Shown: piece after piece, positions 4,481-5,717 of the stretch
How positions within the stretch are numbered: position 1 is the first letter of the stretch
Layout: each line of letters opens with the position of its first letter
Assembly: GCA_002367335.1 (NCBI GenBank)
Contig: DFBI01000216.1
Span: 7,487 to 13,203, forward strand
Origin: Syntrophaceae bacterium UBA3084
Lineage (GTDB): Bacteria; Desulfobacterota; Syntrophia; Syntrophales; UBA6807
DNA length: 5,717 bases
Direction: 5' to 3'
Translations under genes and position numbers: made by a program
The notes under the pieces: model-generated
Told to the model about the DNA's origin: nothing
What the model saw: the letters and a program-made list of their open reading frames with translations, nothing else
Database searches by the model: none

Positions 4481-5638
4481 ATGATGCCGAATCACCGCAA
4501 GCTTAATAACAACAAAATTATTAACCTCAATGACTGGGTGGATTTTGAGCAGAATTTCCACGATGAGGATTACTTTCAGGAAGCGCTCCGTATAGAGCGA
4601 AAGAGATCAGAGCGTTCGGGAAAACCGTTTTTGTTAATGCTGGTTGATATCAAGAAACTCATCAACGGCAAAAACGGAAAAGTAATATTCAGAAAAATGA
4701 TATCTCAATTAAACTTACATACAAGAGAAACCGATATAAAAGGCTGGCATATTAACAAATCTGAGATCGGGGTTATTTTTACCGAAATAGGCGGACAGGA
4801 TAAGGATTTTATATTTGAAAAAATAACACACAGAGTTCAAGACAGTTTATTTTTTATCATTGAGTCAAAATATTTCCACAAGATAAAACTCTCTCTTAAA
4901 TGGTTTTCAAACGAAAGTAACGGTGAAGAAAATAACTATAAACCTGATCCCGTCTTCTATCCTGACATTGTTGAAAAGGCTCTTCATAAAGTCTTTTTCC
5001 TTTTCACTAAAAGAATCATTGATATTATCGGCAGTATTTCGGCAATGATTGTGTTTTCGCCGCTATTTATCCTTATCCCTATTTTGATTAAAATTGATTC
5101 AAGAGGTCCCGTTTTCTTCAGACAGGAGAGACTGGGCCTGTTCGGAAAAAAGTTCGCCTTTCTAAAATATCGATCTATGCGCGCGGACAATGATGATAGT
5201 CTGCATCGTGAATACATCAAGAATCTGATTACAAGTGAAAATGTTGAAAACGGAAATGGTGATAACCCAGGGGAAAACGGCCTTTATAAAATACAGGATG
5301 ATCCACGCATCACTCTTATAGGAAAGGTTTTACGAAAAACAAGCCTCGACGAACTACCGCAGTTCATAAACGTATTTAAAGGAGACATGTCTCTTGTAGG
5401 GCCAAGGCCCCCAATACCATACGAGTACGATGAATATAAAATCTGGCACATGCGGCGCGTCATCGAGGTAAAACCCGGCATTACAGGACTCTGGCAGGTC
5501 GAGGGAAGAAGCTCTACCTCATTTGATGAAATGGTGCGACTGGATCTAAAATATGTAAAAGAATGTTCCCTCTGGCTGGATATAAAGATTATCCTTAAAA
5601 CACCCTGGGTGGTATTAACAGGCAAAGGAGCTTATTAA
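4481..5638 (+). CDS. Pseudo-GGDEF domain fused to polyprenyl-phosphate sugar-phosphate transferase
   Basis: A 385-residue fusion. Residues 175-385 form a bacterial sugar transferase (PF02397; WbaP/PglC-like), which moves a sugar phosphate from a nucleotide sugar to undecaprenyl phosphate on the inner membrane and so primes polysaccharide synthesis. Motifs are KRIIDII (177-183), a hydrophobic re-entrant helix at about 183-205 containing Ser193-Pro194, GPVFFRQERLG (209-219), the catalytic Asp290-Glu291 pair in TSLDELPQ, GDMSLVGPRP (301-310) and PGITGLWQVEGRS (332-344). Residues about 25-145 resemble a diguanylate cyclase fold: ERKRSERSGKPFLLMLVDI (39-57) matches the GGDEF-domain opening and TRETD (81-85) the next helix end, but the GGDEF signature is replaced by NKSEIG (92-97), so cyclase activity is not expected. 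It may sense a nucleotide or bind a partner. The upstream candidate sigma-54 promoter suggests its own regulation. The sugar substrate cannot be read from the sequence. Confidence 0.92.
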   Translation: MMPNHRKLNNNKIINLNDWVDFEQNFHDEDYFQEALRIERKRSERSGKPFLLMLVDIKKLINGKNGKVIFRKMISQLNLHTRETDIKGWHINKSEIGVIFTEIGGQDKDFIFEKITHRVQDSLFFIIESKYFHKIKLSLKWFSNESNGEENNYKPDPVFYPDIVEKALHKVFFLFTKRIIDIIGSISAMIVFSPLFILIPILIKIDSRGPVFFRQERLGLFGKKFAFLKYRSMRADNDDSLHREYIKNLITSENVENGNGDNPGENGLYKIQDDPRITLIGKVLRKTSLDELPQFINVFKGDMSLVGPRPPIPYEYDEYKIWHMRRVIEVKPGITGLWQVEGRSSTSFDEMVRLDLKYVKECSLWLDIKIILKTPWVVLTGKGAY

Positions 5639-5648
5639 TCAAAGGACA

Positions 5649-5666
5649 AAGGTTCAAGGTTCAAGG
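5649..5666. repeat. Short AAGGTTC tandem repeat
   Basis: Two perfect 7-bp units (5649-5655 and 5656-5662) and a partial third follow the sugar transferase stop. An 8-bp inverted repeat, CTTAATTC/GAATTAAG (5679-5695), comes next but is A/T-only in character and unlikely to terminate transcription. Confidence 0.5.
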
Positions 5667-5699
5667 ATAAAAATAATTCTTAATTCTGAATTAAGGAAC

Positions 5700-5717
5700 A
5701 AGGTGGGTGGCATGGAC
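5700..5717 (+). promoter_or_regulatory. Possible ribosome-binding site and start of the next gene
   Basis: AAGGTG (5700-5705) precedes ATG 5712 by 6 nt, good spacing for translation. Only two codons (Met-Asp) are in the window, so no product can be named. Confidence 0.35.

Noticed and set aside
4250..4561. 103-codon minus-strand frame across the repeat complex
   Set aside because: It runs through the palindromic element and into the sugar transferase gene on the other strand, and shows no domain or ribosome-binding site.
5679..5695. Terminator after the sugar transferase
   Set aside because: The stem is A/T-rich with a 1-nt loop in perfect pairing and no T-tract follows.

Overview
The window is a piece of an exopolysaccharide export/assembly locus of the exosortase-A (XrtA/PEP-CTERM) type. 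The order of the first three genes is the usual one in such loci: a Wzz/Wzc-type chain-length protein, a cytoplasmic CpsD-like tyrosine autokinase and an ExeA-like AAA ATPase. Moderate-to-low GC, AT-rich spacers, many small palindromic repeats and the gene content suggest a Gram-negative environmental bacterium, most likely in Desulfobacterota (old Deltaproteobacteria). That placement is an inference from content, not from any marker gene, and no exosortase or PEP-CTERM protein lies in the window itself.

Layout. Positions 1-1092 hold the 3' part of the chain-length determinant (start outside the window). Positions 1093-1415 are a spacer filled by a C/G-rich hairpin and a 177-bp non-coding element with inverted ends and an 8-bp target duplication (a MITE). 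Positions 1416-2237 encode the autokinase, with Arg in place of the Walker A lysine. Positions 2255-3430 encode the ExeA-like ATPase with an extra C-terminal coiled coil. On the opposite strand, 3865-3386 encodes a lone NtrC-type receiver domain ending in a transmembrane helix; its 3' end overlaps the ATPase gene by 45 bp and a run of nine G lies in its ribosome-binding region. Positions 3866-4480 are a 615-bp AT-rich divergent spacer with degenerate ~29-bp-spaced repeats, a good sigma-54 promoter match, a pair of 22-bp direct repeats and a 71-bp palindromic element with 11-bp perfect inverted ends. Positions 4481-5638 encode a polyprenyl-phosphate sugar-phosphate transferase fused to a degenerate GGDEF-like domain. 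The last 79 bp carry short repeats and possibly the ribosome-binding site and start codon of the next gene.

How it fits together (inference). The sugar transferase would load the first sugar phosphate onto the lipid carrier, the chain-length protein and kinase would control polymer length and export, and the ATPase would energise or organise the envelope machinery. XrtA loci are commonly regulated by the PrsK/PrsR two-component system with sigma-54. The candidate sigma-54 promoter with upstream repeats before the sugar transferase, next to a membrane-tethered NtrC-like receiver, fits that logic but is unproven.

The points most worth checking are the membrane-anchored receiver with its possibly slippery G tract, the Lys-to-Arg Walker A change, the pseudo-GGDEF/sugar transferase fusion and the two small mobile-looking elements placed in leaders of operon genes.
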